Source: Nemertoderma westbladi (taxonomy: Eukaryota > Xenacoelomorpha > Nemertodermatida > Nemertodermatidae). From it: 58,445 nucleotides of DNA. The position numbers and the translations under genes are program-made. The notes below the pieces were generated by a model. That model saw nothing but the letters and a program-made list of their open reading frames with translations, ran no database searches and was not told the DNA's origin. How positions within the stretch are numbered: position 1 is the first letter of the stretch; every line of letters begins with the position of its first letter. The stretch is from positions 1 through 58,445 of the forward strand of contig JAUCBJ010008991.1 in NCBI GenBank assembly GCA_032718475.1, given 5' to 3'. Positions 21,653-34,951 of the stretch are shown here, piece after piece.

Positions 21653-23483
21653 TCCACGAAGCTAAGGAAAATCAACTACTTTCGCTAAGAAAGATTTTCC
21701 TTAGCTGAGATGGTCTATTCATAGTGGGCTATTTTACTTGTATGGAGCAGATTTGGGGTTTTTTGGTCGGGGAAAAAACTAGCCTTTAAAAGTACCCTGA
21801 AATTTTGCATGTATGTACTACTCATCGAGGCGCGTCGTGTGGGATGGGTCTCATATTCAGGAAAAATCTGGTTTCCATGGCAACGGACTTAGAAAAAAGT
21901 CTATGTCCACGAAGCTAAGGAAAATCAACTACTTTCGCTAAGAAAGATTTTCCTTAGCTGAGATGGTCTATTCATAGTGGGCTATTTTACTTGTGTGAGG
22001 CAGATTTGGGGTTTTTTGACCGGTGAAAAAACTAGCCTTTAAAAGTACCCTGAAAATTTGCATGTATATACTACTCGTCGAGGCGCATCTTTTGGGCTGG
22101 GTCTCATATCCAGGAAAAATCTGGTTTCCATGGCAATGGACTTTAAAAAAAGTCTATGTATTTCAAGTCAATATTTATAACTCTATTTGTAGGAAAACTA
22201 TAATAGATATACACTTGGGGTTTCTCAACTCAACTATATGGTCCATTGCTGAGCTGATTGAGGTTAAATAGAAAATCCAGTTACCTGGGCAACCAGGCTA
22301 AACAGATGTTAAAATTTATAAAATGTTAATTTGAAGCCCAAGGTTCAGGTGTTATGACTTGGGACCAACCCCTACCCCCACTATATAAATTATTCTGCGT
22401 CCGAATTTCATTGTTTTATTTTGCAGTTACCAAGACAACCGCTGAAAACAGATGTTTTTATACAAAAATTACTAATTTGGACATAGAATTCATGATAAAA
22501 TTTTATGAAATTGGGTATGTGTTATCTGGACCACTAGTTGGAACTTTTGGTGAAACTGAAAACATTCCAGAAATATCTAGTTACCATGGTGACTGGAGTT
22601 TATTAAAGTCTATATCATTCAAGTCTAAATTCAATACTCTATTTGTAGCAAAATAATGTAATATATATAAATTTGGTGTTTTGCAACTCATCTATAAGGT
22701 CCATATACATTATACAAGCCATTCGAGGTTAATTACACAATCCAGTTACCATAGCAACAAGACTAAACAGATGTCAAAATTTATAAAATAATAATTTGAA
22801 GCACAAGTTAATAGTATTATGACTTGGGACCAAGACCTACCCCCATTATATGACTTATTCTGCATCCGAATTACATTGTTCTATTTTTCAGTTTCCATGA
22901 CAACCACTGCAAACAGTTGCATTTTAATAGAAAATCGCTAATTTGGACATAAACTACAATATTTTCTGAAACTTGGTATGTGTTATCTGAACCACAATCT
23001 GGACTGAATCTTTTTTCAAAGGTAAAACCAACAGTTCCAGAGAACTCTAGTTTCCATGGGAATATAAGTTATTTATTGGCAAATGCTACTAAACTAGGCT
23101 AAGCAACAAACCAAATTGTGGCCCTTTGTTTAATTTTCCTTAGCTTCGTGGTTGCATTTCCTTTAGGAAATGCCTTTCTAGTATTTCAAGTCAATATTTA
23201 TAACTCTATTTGTAGGAAAACTATAATAGATATAAACTTGGGGTTTCTCAACTCAACTGTAAGGTCCGCAGCAGAGCTGATTGAGGTTGAATAGAAAATC
23301 CAGTTGCCTTGGCAACCGGGCTAGACAGATGTTAAAATTTACAAAATGTTAATTTGAAGCCTAATGAGAAGGTGTTATGTCTTGGGACCAACCCCTACCC
23401 CCACTATATGACTTATTCTGCGTCCGAATTTCATTGTTTAATTTTGCATTTACCATGACAACCGCTGAAAACAGATGTTTTTA
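21653..23483 (+). mobile_element. Helitron 5' fragment H11, interrupted by H12
   Basis: Own sequence 21653-21905 plus 23182-23483 = 555 bp, the same truncation point as H5, H7, H15 and H18. H13 follows at once. Confidence 0.8.
21906..23181 (+). mobile_element. Helitron H12 (1,276 bp) nested in H11
   Basis: Inserted at CTATG|TATTTCAAG, with both junctions exact and CTAG at its end. The body differs noticeably from its neighbours and keeps a 22355-22656 stretch open for 100 codons with many replacements, so it is a distinct subfamily member. Confidence 0.85.
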
Positions 23484-25171
23484 TCCACGAAGCTGAGGAA
23501 AATCAACTACTTTCGCTAAGAAAGATTTTCCTTAGCTGAGATGGTCTATTCATAGTGGGCTATTTTACTTGTATGGAGCAGATTTGGTTTTTTTTGACCG
23601 GTGAAAAAACTAGCCTTTAAAAGTACCCTGAAATTTTGCATGTATATACTACTCGTCGAGGCGCATCTTTTGGGCTGGGTCTCATATCCAGGAAAAATCT
23701 GGTTTCCATGGCAACGGACTTAGAAAAAAGTATATGTATTTCAAGTCAATATTTATAACTCTATTTGTAGGAAAACTATAATAGATATAAACTTGGGGTT
23801 TCTCAATTCAACTATAAGGTCCGCAGCAGAGCCGATTGAGGTTGAATAGAAAATCCAGTTACCTTGGCAACCGGGCTAAACAGATGTTAAAATTTATAAA
23901 ATGTTAATTTGAAGCCTAAGGTTAAGGTGTTATGACTTGGGACAAACCCCTACCCCCACTATATAACTTATTCTGCGTCCGAATTTCATTGTTCAATTTT
24001 GCATTTACCATGACAACCGCTGAAAACAGATGTTTTTATACAAAAATAACTCATTCGGACATAGACTTCGCGATAAAATTTTACGAAACTGGGAATGTGT
24101 TATCTGGACCATTAGTTGGAACTTTTAGTGAAACTGAAATCATTCCAGAAATATCTTGTTACCATGGTAACTGGGGTTTATTAAAGTCTATATCATTCAA
24201 GTCTAAATTCAATACTCTATTTGTAGCAAAATAATGTAATAAATATAAATTTGGGGTTTTGCAACTCATCTGTAAGGTCCATATACAATCCATTCGAGGT
24301 TAATTACACAATCCAATTACCATAGCAACAAGACTAAACAGATGTTAAAATTTCTAAAATTATAATTTGAAACACAAGTTAATAGTATTATGACTTGGGA
24401 CCAAGACCTACCCCCACTATATGACTTATTCTGCATCCGAATTACATTGTTCTATTTTTCAGTTTCCATGACAACCACTGCAAACAGATGCATTTTGATA
24501 GAAAATCGGTAATTTGGACATAAACTACAATATTTTCTGAAACTCAGTATATGACGTGTTATCTGAACCACAATCTGTACTGAATTTTTTTTCAAAGGTT
24601 AAAGCAACAGTTCCAGAGAACTCTAGTTTCCATGGGAATAGAAGTTAATTATTGACAATTGCTACTAAACAAGGCTAAGCAACGAACCAAAGTGTGGCAG
24701 TTTGTTTAATTTTCCTTAGCTTCGTGGTTGCATTTCCTTTAGGAAATGCCTTTCTCGTATATGTGTTATCTGAACCACAATCTGTACTGAATTTTTTTTC
24801 AAAGGTTAAAGCAACAGTTCCAGAGAACTCTAGTTTCCATGGGAATAGAAGTTAATTATTGACAATTGCTACTAAACGAGGCTAAGCAACGAACCAAAGT
24901 GTGGCAGTTTGTTTAATTTTCCTTAGCTTCGTGGTTGCATTTCCTTTAGGAAATGCCTTTCTCGTATATGTGTTATCTGAACCACAATCTGTACTGAATT
25001 TTTTTTCAAAGGTTAAAGCAACAGTTCCAGAGAACTCTAGTTTCCATGGGAATAGAAGTTAATTATTGACAATTGCTACTAAACGAGGCTAAGCAACGAA
25101 CTAAAGTGTGGCCGTTTGTTTAATTTTCCTTAGCTTCGTGGTTGCATTTCCTTTAGGAAATGCCTTTCTCG
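23484..25171 (+). mobile_element. Helitron H13, three tandem 3' ends, chimeric 5' part
   Basis: The 3' modules end at 24757, 24964 and 25171, as in H3. The first ~270 bp are of the B-class inner type (GACCGGTGAAAAAAC) and the remainder matches H3, so the unit looks like a recombinant or converted copy at the left edge of the duplication. A C-to-G... style change gives GCTGAGG in the terminal repeat. Confidence 0.8.
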
Positions 25172-25255
25172 TATGTTGTCGTCGTCAGTGGGCACATCGA
25201 AGAATGGTTGCAGTTCTCTGGAACAAAATGTACAGATAAGACTCGAAATACTAGA

Positions 25256-26524
25256 TCCACGAAGCTAAGGAAAATCAACTACTTTCGCTAAGAAAGATTT
25301 TCCTTAGCTGAGATGGTGTATTCATAGTGGGCTATTTTACTTGTATGGAGCAGATTTGGGGTTTTTTGACTCCAGAAAAAACTAGCTTTTAAAAGTACCC
25401 TGGAATTTTGCATGTATATACCACTCATCGAGGCGTATCTTTTGGGCTGGGTCTCATATCCAGGAAAAATCTGGTTTCCATGCCAACGGACTTAGAAAAA
25501 AGTCTATGTATTTCAAGTCAATATTTATAACTCTATTTGTAGGAATACTATAATAGATATAAACTTGGGGTTTCTCAATTCAACTATAAGGTCCGCAGCA
25601 GAGCCGATTGAGGTTGAATAGAAAATCCAGTTACCTTGGCAACCGGGCTAAACAGATGTTAAAATTTATAAAATGTTAATTTGAAGCCTAAGGTTAAGGT
25701 GTTATGACTTGGGACAAACCCCTACCCCCACTATATAACTTATTCTGCGTCCGAATTTCATTGTTCAATTTTGCATTTACCATGACAACCGCTGAAAACA
25801 GATGTTTTTATACAAAAATAACTCATTCGGACATAGACTTCGCGATAAAATTTTACGAAACTGGGAATGTGTTATCTGGACCATTAGTTGGAACTTTTAG
25901 TGAAACTGAAATCATTCCAGAAATATCTTGTTACCATGGTAACTGGGGTTTATTAAAGTCTATATCATTCAAGTCTAAATTCAATACTCTATTTGTAGCA
26001 AAATAATGTAATAAATATAAAGTTGGGGTTTTGCAACTCATCTGTAAGGTCCATATACAATCCATTCGAGGTTAATTACACAATCCAATTACCATAGCAA
26101 CAAGACTAAACAGATGTTAAAATTTCTAAAATGATAATTTGAAACACAAGTTAATAGTATTATGACTTGGGACCAAGACCTACCCCCACTATATGACTTA
26201 TTCTGCATCCGAATTACATTGTTCTATTTTTCAGTTTCCATGACAACCACTGCAAACAGATGCATTTTGATAGAAAATCGGTAATTTGGACATAAACTAC
26301 AATATTTTCTGAAACTTGGTATGTGTTATCTGAACCACAATCTGGACTGAATCTTTTTTCAAAGGTAAAACCAACAGTTCCAGAGAATTCTAGTTTCCAT
26401 GGGAATACAGGTTATTTATTGCCAAATGCTACTAAACTAGGCTATGCAACAAACCAAATTGTGGCCCTTTGTTTAATTTTCCTTAGCTTCGTGGTTGCAT
26501 TTCCTTTAGGAAATGCCTTTCTAG
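25256..26524 (+). mobile_element. Helitron H14 (1,269 bp)
   Basis: Paralogue of H4: spacer A on the left, spacer B on the right, CTAG end. Confidence 0.85.
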
Positions 26525-26776
26525 TAAAATATTTTTAAATTCAGAAATGTTGAGGAGCGTTCCACATTGAAAATGAAAGTAGAGACAGCAGACTGTACAG
26601 CTAAAGAAGGGGTCCGGCTTAGCGACCGCAGCGAAGCACAAACCACAGTTTTGGTTCATGGGGGCAAAGGAAGAGCAGTTGGTACGGAGAGCGCCAGCAC
26701 TGATACAATAGTTTACTTAGGTAACAAGTTTAACTAAACCATGTGGCAACTATTTTCAGGCCCCTATGAAAAAAAA

Positions 26777-27331
26777 TCCACGAAGTTAAGGAAAATCAAC
26801 TACTTTCGCTAAGAAAGATTTTCCTTAGCTGAGATGGTCTATTCATAGTGGGCTATTTTACTTGTATGGAGCAGATTTGGGGTTTTTTGGTCGGGGAAAA
26901 AACTAGCCTTTAAAAGTACCCTGAAATTTTGCATGTATGTACTACTCATCGAGGCGCGTCGTGTGGGATGGGTCTCATATTCAGGAAAAATCTGGTTTCC
27001 ATGGCAACGGACTTAGAAAAAAGTCTATGTATTTCAAGTCAATATTTATAACTCTATTTGTAGGAAAACTATAATAGATATAAACTTGGGGTTTCTCAAC
27101 TCAACTGTAAGGTCCGCAGCAGAGCTGATTGAGGTTGAATAGAAAATCCAGTTGCCTTGGCAACCGGGCTAGACAGATGTTAAAATTTACAAAATGTTAA
27201 TTTGAAGCCTAATGAGAAGGTGTTATGTCTTGGGACCAACCCCTACCCCCACTATATGACTTATTCTGCGTCCGAATTTCATTGTTTAATTTTGCATTTA
27301 CCATGACAACCGCTGAAAACAGATGTTTTTA
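26777..27331 (+). mobile_element. Helitron 5' fragment H15 (555 bp)
   Basis: Paralogue of H5, sharing its CACGAAGTTAAGG change. Confidence 0.8.
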
Positions 27332-29848
27332 TCCACGAAGCTAAGGAAAATCAACTACTTTCGCTAAGAAAGATCCACGAAGCTAAGGAAAATCAACTAC
27401 TTTCGCTAAGAAAGATTTTCCTTAGCTGAGATGGTCTATTCATAGTGGGCTATTTTACTTGTATGGGGCAGATTAGTTTTTTTTTGATTCCGGAAAAAAC
27501 TAGCCTTTAAAAGTACCCTGAAATTTTGCATGTATATACTACTCGATGAGGCGCATCTTTTGGGCCGGGTCTCATATCCAGGAAAAATCTGGTTTCCATG
27601 GCAACGGACTTAGAAAAAAGTCTATGTATTTCAAGTCAATATTTATAACTCTATTTGTAGGAAAACTTTAATAGATATAAACTTGGGGTTTCTCAACTCA
27701 ACTATAAGGTCCATAGCAAAGCCAATTGAGGTTAAATAGAAAATCCAGTTACCTTGGCAACCGGGATAAACAGATGTTAAAACTTATAAAATGTTAATTT
27801 GAGGCCTAAGGGCAAGGTGTTATGACTTGGGACCAACCCCCACCCCCACTATATAACTTATTCTGCATCCGAATTACATTGTTCTATTTTTCAGTTACCA
27901 TGACAACCGCTGAAAACAGATGTTTTTATACAAAAATTATTCATTTGGACATAGACTTCGCGATAAAATTTTACAAAACTGGGTATGTGTTATCTGGACC
28001 ACTAGTTGGAACTTTTAGTGAAACTTAAATTATTCCAGAAATTTAGTTACCATGGTAACTGTAGTTTATTAAACTCTATATCATTCAAGTCTATATTGAT
28101 AACTCTATTTGTAGCAAAACTGTAATATATATAAACTTGGGGTTTTGCAACTCATCTATAAGATCCATATCCAAGCCGTTTGAGGTTAATTAGAAAATCC
28201 AGTTACCATAGCAACAAGTCTAAACAGATGTTTAAATTTATAAAATGATAATTTGAAGCACAAGTTAATAGTATTATGACTTGGGACTAACCCCTACCCC
28301 CACTATATGACTTATTCTGCATCCGAATTACATTGTTCTATTTTTCAGTTTCCATGACAACCACTGCAAACAGATGCATTTTGATAGAAAATCGGTAACT
28401 ACAATATTTTCTGAAACTCAGTATATGTGTTATCTGAACCACAATCTGTACTGAATTTTTTTCAAAGGTTAAAGCAACAGTTCCAGAGAACTCTAGTTTC
28501 CATTGGAATAGAATTTAATTATTGACAATTGCTACTAAACGAGGCTAAGCAACGAACCAAAGTGTGGCCGTTTGTTTAATTTTCCTTAGCTTCGTGGTTG
28601 CATTTCCTTTAGGAAATGCCTTTCTCGTTTTCCTTAGCTGAGATGGTCTATTCATAGTGGGCTATTTTACTTGTATGGAGCAGATTTGGTTTTTTTTGAC
28701 CGGTGAAAAAACTAGCCTTTAAAAGTACCCTGAAATTTTGCATGTATATACTACTCGTCGAGGCGCATCTTTTGGGCTGGGTCTCATATCCAGGAAAAAT
28801 CTGGTTTCCATGGCAACGGACTTAGAAAAAAGTCTATGTATTTCAAGTCAATATTTAAAACTCTATTTGTAGGAAAACTATAATAGATATAAACTTGGGG
28901 TTTCTCAACACAACTATAAGGTCCATAGCAGATCCGATTGAGGTTAAATAGAAAATCCAGTTACCTTGGCAACCGGGCTAGACAGATGTTAAAATTTATA
29001 AAATGTTAATTTGAAGCCTAAGGTTAAGGTGTTATGACTTGGGACTAACCCCTACCCCCACTATATAACTTATTCTGCATCCGAATTACATTGTTCTATT
29101 TTTCAGTTACCATGACAACCGCTGAAAACAGATGTTTTTATTCAAAACTTAATCATTTGGACATAGACTTCACGATAAAATTTTACAAAACTGGGTGTGT
29201 TATCTGGACCACTAGTTGGAACTTTTAGTGAAACTTAAATTATTCCAGAAATTTAGTTACCACGGTAACTGTAGTTTATTAAACTCTATATCATTCAAAT
29301 CTATATTGATAACTCTATTTGTAGCAAAACTGTATTGTATTTAAACTTGGGGTTTTGCAACTCATCTATAAGGTCCATATACAAGCCGTTTGAGGTTAAT
29401 TAGAAAATACAGTTACCATAGCAACAAGTCTAAACAGATGTTAAAATTTATAAAATGATAATTTAAAGCACAAGTTAATAGTATTATGACTTGGGACTAA
29501 CCCCTACCCCCACTATATGACTTATTCTGCATCCGAATTACATTGTTCTATTTTTCAGTTTCCATGACAACCACTGCAAACAGATGCATTTTGATAGAAA
29601 ATCGGTAATTTGGACATAAACTACAATATTTTCTGAAACTTGGTATGTGTTATCTGAACCACAATCTGGACTGAATCTTTTTTCAAAGGTAAAACCAACA
29701 GTTCCAGAGAATTCTAGTTTCCATGGGAATACAGGTTATTTATTGCCAAATGCTACTAAACTAGGCTATGCAACAAACCAAATTGTGGCCCTTTCTTTAA
29801 TTTTCCTTAGCTTCGTGGTTGCATTTCCTTTAGGAAATGCCTTTCTAG
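27332..29848 (+). mobile_element. Helitron H16, interrupted by H17
   Basis: Own sequence 27332-27373 plus 28628-29848 = 1,263 bp; paralogue of H6. Confidence 0.85.
27374..28627 (+). mobile_element. Helitron H17 (1,254 bp) nested 42 bp into H16
   Basis: Inserted at AAAGA|TTTTCC, inside the loop-right arm of the host 5' hairpin, destroying that hairpin. It ends in CTCG and there is no target duplication. It is absent from the left duplication copy, so it is younger than the duplication. Confidence 0.9.
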
Positions 29849-30100
29849 TAAAATATTTTTAAATTCAGAAATGTTGAGGAGCGTTCCACATTGAAAATGA
29901 AAGTAGAGACAGCAGACTGTACAGCTAAAGAAGGGGTCCGGCTTAGCGACCGCAGCGAAGCACAAACCACAGTTTTGGTTCATGGGGGCAAAGGAAGGGC
30001 AGTTGGTACGGAGAGCGCCAGCACTGATACAATAGTTTACTTAGGTAACTAGTTTAACTAAACCATGTGGCAACTATTTTCAGGCCCCTATGAAAAAAAA

Positions 30101-30655
30101 TCCACGAAGCTAAGGAAAATCAACTACTTTCGCTAAGAAAGATTTTCCTTAGCTGAGATGGTCTATTCATAGTGGGCTATTTTACTTGTATGGAGCAGAT
30201 TTGGGGTTTTTTGGTCGGGGAAAAAACTAGCCTTTAAAAGTACCCTGAAATTTTGCATGTATGTACTACTCATCGAGGCGCGTCGTGTGGGATGGGTCTC
30301 ATATTCAGGAAAAATCTGGTTTCCATGGCAACGGACTTAGAAAAAAGTCTATGTATTTCAAGTCAATATTTATAACTCTATTTGTAGGAAAACTATAATA
30401 GATATAAACTTGGGGTTTCTCAACTCAACTGTAAGGTCCGCAGCAGAGCTGATTGAGGTTGAATAGAAAATCCAGTTGCCTTGGCAACCGGGCTAGACAG
30501 ATGTTAAAATTTACAAAATGTTAATTTGAAGCCTAATGAGAAGGTGTTATGTCTTGGGACCAACCCCTACCCCCACTATATGACTTATTCTGCGTCCGAA
30601 TTTCATTGTTTAATTTTGCATTTACCATGACAACCGCTGAAAACAGATGTTTTTA
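30101..30655 (+). mobile_element. Helitron 5' fragment H18 (555 bp)
   Basis: Paralogue of H7, same breakpoint before H19. Confidence 0.8.
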
Positions 30656-33184
30656 TCCACGAAGCTAAGGAAAATCAACTACTTTCGCTAAGAAAGATTT
30701 TCCTTAGCTGAGATGGTCTATTCATAGTGGGCTATTTTACTTGTATGGAGCAGATTTGGTTTTTTTTGACCGGTGAAAAAACTAGCCTTTAAAAGTACCC
30801 TGAATGTTTGCATGTATATACTACTCGTCGAGGCGCATCTTTTGGGCTGGGTCTCATATCCAGGAAAAATCTGGTTTCCATGGCAACGGACTTAGAAAAA
30901 AGTCTATGTATTTCAAGTCAATATTTAAAACTCAATTGTAGGAAAACTATAATAGAAATAAACTTGGGGTTTCTCAACACAACTATAAGGTCCATAGCAG
31001 AGCCGATTGAGGTTAAATAGAAAATCCAGTTACCTTGGCAACCGGGCTAGACAGATGTTAAAATTTATAAAATGTTAATTTGAAGCCTAAGGTTAAGGTG
31101 TTATGACTTGGGACCAACCCCTACCCCCACTATATAACTAATTCTGCATCCGAATTACATTGTTCTATTCTTCAGTTACCATGACAACCGCTGAAAACAG
31201 ATGTTTTTATTCAAAACTTAATCATTTGGACATAGACTTCACGATAAAATTTTACAAAACTGGGTGTGTTATCTGGACCACTAGTTGGAACTTTTAGTGA
31301 AACTTAAATTATTCCAGAAATTTAGTTACCACGGTAACTGTAGTTTATTAAACTCTATATCATTCAAATCTATATTGATAACTCTATTTGTAGCAAAACT
31401 GTATTGTATTTAAACTTGGGGTTTTGCAACTCATCTATAAGGTCCATATACAAGCCGTTTGAGGTTAATTAGAAAATACAGTTACCATAGCAACAAGTCT
31501 AAACAGATGTTAAAATTTATAAAATGATAATTTAAAGCACAAGTTAATAGTATTATGACTTGGGACTAACCCCTACCCCCACTATATGACTTATTCTGCA
31601 TCCGAATTACATTGTTCTATTTTTCAGTTTCCATGACAACCACTGCAAACAGATGCATTTTGATAGAAAATCGGTAATTTGGACATAAACTACAATATTT
31701 TCTGAAACTTGGTATGTGTCCACGAAGCTAAGGAAAATCAACTACTTTCGCTAAGAAAGATTTTCCTTAGCTGAGATGGTCTATTCATAGTGGGCTATTT
31801 TACTTGTATGGGGCAGATTTGGGGTTTTTTGGTCGGGGAAAAAACTAGCCTTTAAAAGTACCCTGAAATTTTGCATGTATGTACTACTCGTCGAGGCGCA
31901 TCGGGTGGGATAGGTCTCATATCCAGGAAAAATCTGGTTTCCATGGCAACGGACTTAGAAAAAAGTCTATGTATTTAAAGTCAATATTTATAACTCTATT
32001 TGTAGGAAAACTATAATAGATATAAACTTGGGGTTTCTCAACTCAACTATAAGGTCCATAGCAGAGCCGATTGAGGTTAAATAGAAAATCCAGTTACCTT
32101 GGCAACCGGGCTAGACAGATGTTAAAATTTATAAAATGTTAATTTGAAGCCTAAGGTTAAGGTGTTATGACTTGGGACCAACCCCTACCCCCACTATATA
32201 ACTTATTCTGCATCCGAATTACATTGTTCTATTTTTCAGTTACCATGACAACCGCTGAAAACAGATGTTTTTATTCAAAACTTATTCATTTGGACATAGA
32301 CTTCACGATAAAATTTTACAAAACTGGGTATGTGTTATCTGGACCATTTGTTGGAACTTTTAGTGAAACTTAAATTATTCCAGAAATTTAGTTACCATGG
32401 TAACTGTAGTTTATTAAACTCTATATCATTCAAATCTATATTGATAACTCTATTTGTAGCAAAACTGTAATATATATAAACTTGGGGTTTTGCAACTCAT
32501 CTATAAGATCCATATCCAAGCCGTTTGAGGTTAATTAGAAAATACAGTTACCATAGCAACAAGTCTAAACAGATGTTAAAATTTATAAAATGATAATTTG
32601 AAGCACAAGTTAATAGTATTATGACTTGGGACCAACCCCTACCCCCACTATATGACTTATTCTGCATCCGAATTACATTGTTCTATTTTTCAGTTTCCAT
32701 GACAACCACTGCAAACAGATGCATTTTGATAGAAAATCGGTAATTTGGACATAAACTACAATATTTTCTGAAACTCAGTATATGTGTTATCTGAACCACA
32801 ATCTGTACTGAATTTTTTTTCAAAGGTTAAAGCAACAGTTCCAGAGAACTCTAGTTTCCATGGGAATAGAAGTTAATTATTGACAATTGCTACTAAACGA
32901 GGCTAAGCAACGAACCAAAGTGTGGCCGTTTGTTTAATTTTCCTTAGCTTCGTGGTTGCATTTCCTTTAGGAAATGCCTTTCTCGTTATCTGAACCACAA
33001 TCTGGACTGAATCTTTTTTCAAAGGTAAAACCAACAGTTCCAGAGAATTCTAGTTTCCATGGGAATACAGGTTATTTATTGCCAAATGCTACTAAACTAG
33101 GCTATGCAACAAACCAAATTGTGGCCCTTTGTTTAATTTTCCTTAGCTTCGTGGTTGCATTTCCTTTAGGAAATGCCTTTCTAG
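30656..33184 (+). mobile_element. Helitron H19, interrupted by H20
   Basis: Paralogue of H8 without the TIR transposon: the native site ATATTGATAAC (31373 onwards) is intact. Own sequence is 1,262 bp. Confidence 0.85.
31719..32985 (+). mobile_element. Helitron H20 (1,267 bp) nested in H19
   Basis: Same site and sequence as H9, at GTATGTG|TTATCTG. Confidence 0.9.
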
Positions 33185-33436
33185 TAAAATATTTTTAAAT
33201 TCAGAAATGTTGAGGAGCGTTCCACATTGAAAATGAAAGTAGAGACAGCAGACTGTACAGCTAAAGAAGGGGTCCGGCTTAGCGACCGCAGCGAAGCACA
33301 AACCACAGTTTTGGTTCATGGGGGCAAAGGAAGGGCAGTTGGTACGGAGAGCGCCAGCACTGATACAATAGTTTACTTAGGTAACTAGTTTAACTAAACC
33401 ATGTGGCAACTATTTTCAGGCCCCTATGAAAAAAAA

Positions 33437-34699
33437 TCCACGAAGCTAAGGAAAATCAACTACTTTCGCTAAGAAAGATTTTCCTTAGCTGAGATGGTCT
33501 ATTCATAGTGGGCTATTTTACTTGTATGGAGCAGATTTGGGGTTTTTTGGTCGGGGAAAAAACTAGCCTTTAAAAGTACCCTGAAATTTTGCATGTATGT
33601 ACTACTCATCGAGGCGCGTCGTGTGGGATGGGTCTCATATTCAGGAAAAATCTGGTTTCCATGGCAACGGACTTAGAAAAAAGTCTATGTATTTCAAGTC
33701 AATATTTAAAACTCTATTTGTAGGAAAACTATAATAGATATAAACGTGGGGTTTCTCAACACAACTATAAGGTCCATAGCAGAGCCGATTGAGGTTAAAT
33801 AGAAAATCCAGTTACCTTGGCAACCGGGCTAGACAAATGTTAAAATTTATAAAATGTTAATTTGAAGCCTAAGGTTAAGGTGTTATGACTTGGGACCAAC
33901 CCCTACCCCCACTATATAACTTATTCTGCATCCGAATTACATTGTTCTATTTTTCAGTTACCATGACAACCGCTGAAAACAGATGTTTTTATTCAAAACT
34001 TAATCATTTGGACATAGACTTCACGATAAAATTTTACAAAACTGGGTGTGTTATCTGGACCACTAGTTGGAACTTTTAGTGAAACTTAAATTATTCCAGA
34101 AATTTAGTTACCACGGTAACTGTAGTTTATTAAACTCTATATCATTCAAATCTATATTGATAACTCTATTTGTAGCAAAACTGTATTGTATTTAAACTTG
34201 GGGTTTTGCAACTCATCTATAAGGTCCATATACAAGCCGTTTGAGGTTAATTAGAAAATACAGTTACCATAGCAACAAGTCTAAACAGATGTTAAAATTT
34301 ATAAAATGATAATTTAAAGCACAAGTTAATAGTATTATGACTTGGGACTAACCCCTACCCCCACTATATGACTTATTCTGCATCCGAATTACATTGTTCT
34401 ATTTTTCAGTTTCCATGACAACCACTGCAAACAGATGCATTTTGATAGAAAATCGGTAATTTGGACATAAACTACAATATTTTCTGAAACTTGGTATGTG
34501 TTATCTGAACCACAATCTGGACTGAATCTTTTTTCAAAGGTAAAACCAACAGTTCCAGAGAATTCTAGTTTCCATGGGAATACAGGTTATTTATTGCCAA
34601 ATGCTACTAAACTAGGCTATGCAACAAACCAAATTGTGGCCCTTTGTTTAATTTTCCTTAGCTTCGTGGTTGCATTTCCTTTAGGAAATGCCTTTCTAG
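33437..34699 (+). mobile_element. Helitron H21 (1,263 bp)
   Basis: Uninterrupted B-class unit; paralogue of H10 and empty site for the hammerhead retroelement (33724-33739). Confidence 0.9.
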
Positions 34700-34951
34700 T
34701 AAAATATTTTTAAATTCAGAAATGTTGAGGAGCGTTCCACATTGAAAATGAAAGTAGAGACAGCAGACTGTACAGCTAAAGAAGGGGTCCGGCTTAGCGA
34801 CCGCAGCGAAGCACAAACCACAGTTTTGGTTCATGGGGGCAAAGGAAGAGCAGTTGGTACGGAGAGCGCCAGCACTGATACAATAGTTTACTTAGGTAAC
34901 TAGTTTAACTAAACCATGTGGCAACTATTTTCAGGCCCCTATGAAAAAAAA

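Larger units (their letters stand above)
23484..34951. repeat. Segmental duplication, right copy
   Basis: Partner of 7087-21652: offset 16,397 up to the H17 insertion, 17,651 after it, 13,971 past the transposon site and 13,299 past the retroelement site. H17 is the only insertion unique to this copy. Confidence 0.85.
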
